Shown: in pieces, positions 62,493 through 64,000 of the stretch
Numbering within the stretch: the first letter of the stretch is position 1
Layout of the letters: each line of letters starts with the position of its first letter
DNA from: Candidatus Gastranaerophilales bacterium
Lineage (GTDB): Bacteria; Cyanobacteriota; Vampirovibrionia; Gastranaerophilales; Gastranaerophilaceae
Length of the DNA: 64,000 bases
NCBI GenBank assembly: GCA_944326555.1
Contig: CALVEK010000004.1
Location: forward strand, 54,787-118,786
Direction: 5' to 3'
Notes under the pieces: generated by a model
Seen by the model: the letters and a program-made list of their open reading frames with translations, nothing else
The model's database searches: none
Told to the model about the DNA's origin: nothing
Position numbers and translations under genes: made by a program

Positions 62493-63722
62493 TTATTTTT
62501 CAAGTTTCATAAACTTTCTTTTTCCTGCTTGTAAAACAACAGGTTCAGTTGGTACAGAAACTACAAAAGCAGTATCGGATATTTTTTCATTTTCCAACTT
62601 AACACCACCGCCTGCAATTAGTCTTTTGGCTTCTCCCTTACTGGAAACAAAGCCTAATTCCAATAGCAAGTCCAGAATATTTTTCTCGCAGCTCATTTTG
62701 AAAGAACCTATATCCTCAGGAATCCCTTTATTTTGAACGACATTGATAAACTCATCCTGAGCTTTTTTCGTCTCATCATCACTGTGATACTCATTTGTAA
62801 TTGTATAAGCTAACTGCATTTTTATATCTCGAGGATTTTCTGTTTTTAAACGTTCTTCGATTTGTTTTAATTCCTCATCAGAAATATCGGTCAACAAACT
62901 GAAATACTTAATAATCAATGTATCAGGAATAGACATTAACTTACCGTACATATCTTTTGCACTATCAGTCAAAGAAATACAGTGTTCAGGATAGGTTTTA
63001 GACATTTTTACTAATCCGTCAGTACCCTCAATCAATGGTAACAACATAACCATCTGTGGATTAGGTTTTCCGTATGCTGTTTGAATTTCTCTACCCAAAA
63101 GAACGTTAAATCTTTGGTCAGTTCCGCCCAACTCTATATCTGCATCAATAGCAACAGAGTCATAAGCCTGCATTAAAGGATAGAAAAATTCGTGTATAGA
63201 AATTGGTTTGCCTTCAGCATATCTTTTAGCAAAATCATCACGAGTCATCATCTGAGCAACAGTTACTTGTGAAGCCAACTTTAATAAATCAGTCAACTGC
63301 ATAGGATGAAGCCAATCAGCATTATTAACAACTTCCGCCTTTGAAGTATCCAAAACTTTTGACATTTGTTCAAAATAAGTTTTTGCATTTTCTTCAACCT
63401 GTTCTTTTGTCAAGGCAGGACGAGTTTCTGATTTTCCTGAAGGATCACCAACCATCGCAGTAGCACCGCCAACTAACAGTACAATTGTATGTCCCAATTC
63501 TTGGAATTTTTTAAGTTTTTTCATAACAACTGTATGTCCAAGGTGCAGATCAGGACGAGTCGGATCCATTCCAAGTTTTACTCTTATCGGTTTACCTGAT
63601 TCTTTAGATTTTTGTAATTTTATAGCGAGTTCTTTAACACCGCCGGGTAGCAACTCTGCTCCTCTTGATATTTCTTGAGCTTGTTTTATAAATTCTTCTT
63701 TTAATACAAATTTTTCTTCCAT
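62493..63722 (-). CDS. tyrS: Tyrosyl-tRNA synthetase
   Basis: Class I synthetase, 409 residues, TyrZ-like. HIGH motif as LHLGHTVVMKK, LGGTDQRFN, KMSKS as VKMSKTYPE, and a C-terminal S4 RNA-binding domain (GEAKRLIAGGGVKLENEK). First gene of tyrS-cysK-cysE. I see no T-box in its upstream region. Confidence 0.96.
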   Translation of the reverse strand: MEEKFVLKEEFIKQAQEISRGAELLPGGVKELAIKLQKSKESGKPIRVKLGMDPTRPDLHLGHTVVMKKLKKFQELGHTIVLLVGGATAMVGDPSGKSETRPALTKEQVEENAKTYFEQMSKVLDTSKAEVVNNADWLHPMQLTDLLKLASQVTVAQMMTRDDFAKRYAEGKPISIHEFFYPLMQAYDSVAIDADIELGGTDQRFNVLLGREIQTAYGKPNPQMVMLLPLIEGTDGLVKMSKTYPEHCISLTDSAKDMYGKLMSIPDTLIIKYFSLLTDISDEELKQIEERLKTENPRDIKMQLAYTITNEYHSDDETKKAQDEFINVVQNKGIPEDIGSFKMSCEKNILDLLLELGFVSSKGEAKRLIAGGGVKLENEKISDTAFVVSVPTEPVVLQAGKRKFMKLEK

Positions 63723-63897
63723 TTAAATTTATCCTTTACTAATAACTTCTTAATTGTATTGTAACAAAAATTAGATAATATGTACCGATTATATTTATTA
63801 TGTAAAAACAAATACTATTTTTAGAAATAAAGACAATTATTTTGGTATATTTTTTTACAAAAAAGAAAAACAAGATTATTTTATTTTTATACCTTCA

Positions 63898-63936
63898 TTT
63901 CTTTTCTTTTGAATTGCGTAGGCAAAAGAAAAGAAA
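63898..63936. repeat. 14-bp perfect inverted repeat
   Basis: TTTCTTTTCTTTTG (63898-63911), an 11-base loop, then CAAAAGAAAAGAAA (63923-63936). Looks like an intergenic repeat element; a further AAAGAAAAGAAAA copy follows at about 63943. Confidence 0.7.
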
Positions 63937-63972
63937 CGAAGCAAAGAAAAGAAAACCGACGCAAGGATTACA

Positions 63973-64000
63973 ACAGGGGCATACGCCCCTGTATTTTTTT
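63973..64000 (+). terminator. Plus-strand terminator at the window edge
   Basis: ACAGGGGC (63973-63980) pairs with GCCCCTGT (63985-63992), then A and seven T. No plus-strand gene precedes it in this window; the region 63723-64000 upstream of tyrS otherwise holds only AT-rich sequence and the inverted repeat, so it may end a small RNA. Confidence 0.75.

Overview
The window is a compact, AT-rich bacterial chromosome segment with no phage, insertion sequence or CRISPR array that I can see. The best fit is a non-photosynthetic relative of the cyanobacteria, the gut Gastranaerophilales ('Melainabacteria', Vampirovibrionia). Three things point there. The OmpR-type regulator at 20620-21369 is strikingly like cyanobacterial RpaB/Ycf27 over its whole length. 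The cell is a diderm: a complete lpxD-lpxC-fabZ-lpxA lipid A operon and a beta-barrel protein ending in Phe. Several lineage-type hypothetical proteins carry a short N-terminal P-x-F-G/T motif. The taxonomic call is inference from remembered families, not from a search.

Layout. 1-6.4 kb: recN (cut by the window edge), nadK, a small Cys-tailed protein, a calpain-like protease, a small RNA candidate, a winged-helix protein, tmk and serS. 6.4-11.2 kb: exported protein, HEAT protein, queC, DUF366-like, SPOR protein, then a structured leader with rpsL-rpsG. 11.2-12.4 kb: second sRNA candidate, a 65-bp tandem repeat and an M15 peptidase. 12.4-20.6 kb: outer-membrane protein, hisS, permease plus radical SAM pair, third sRNA candidate, a fused class I fumarase and a second, unusual radical SAM protein. 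20.6-30.9 kb: rpaB-like regulator, thrS-tsaD, pyrF-ald, an SF1 helicase-nuclease fusion and HU. 31-38.3 kb: SpoIID-like protein, glyS, PDZ protein, an alpha-glucan phosphorylase lacking the usual PLP lysine and an ART-like membrane protein. 38.3-40.9 kb: rpmG, tRNA-Trp, secE, nusG, rplK and rplA. 41-56 kb: receiver protein, aroA, a DAACS transporter, queF, tig-clpP-clpX, prfB with its programmed frameshift, metG, rph, bioA and an M29 aminopeptidase. 56-64 kb: the lipid A operon, a small hypothetical gene, nth, a ferredoxin and tyrS-cysK-cysE.

Functional themes: six complete aminoacyl-tRNA synthetase genes (serS, hisS, thrS, glyS, metG, tyrS), ribosomal protein and release factor genes, protein quality control, queuosine precursor synthesis (queC, queF), amino acid metabolism and cell envelope. 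The less ordinary layer is regulatory. A GTATATAC palindrome recurs at near-helical spacings beside a common TTTATATA element, in front of small RNA candidates and orphan genes. At least five or six genes have a sigma70-type -10 box only 6-7 nt before the start codon, which predicts leaderless mRNAs. Start codons were re-chosen wherever a better-supported start lies inside or outside the longest frame.
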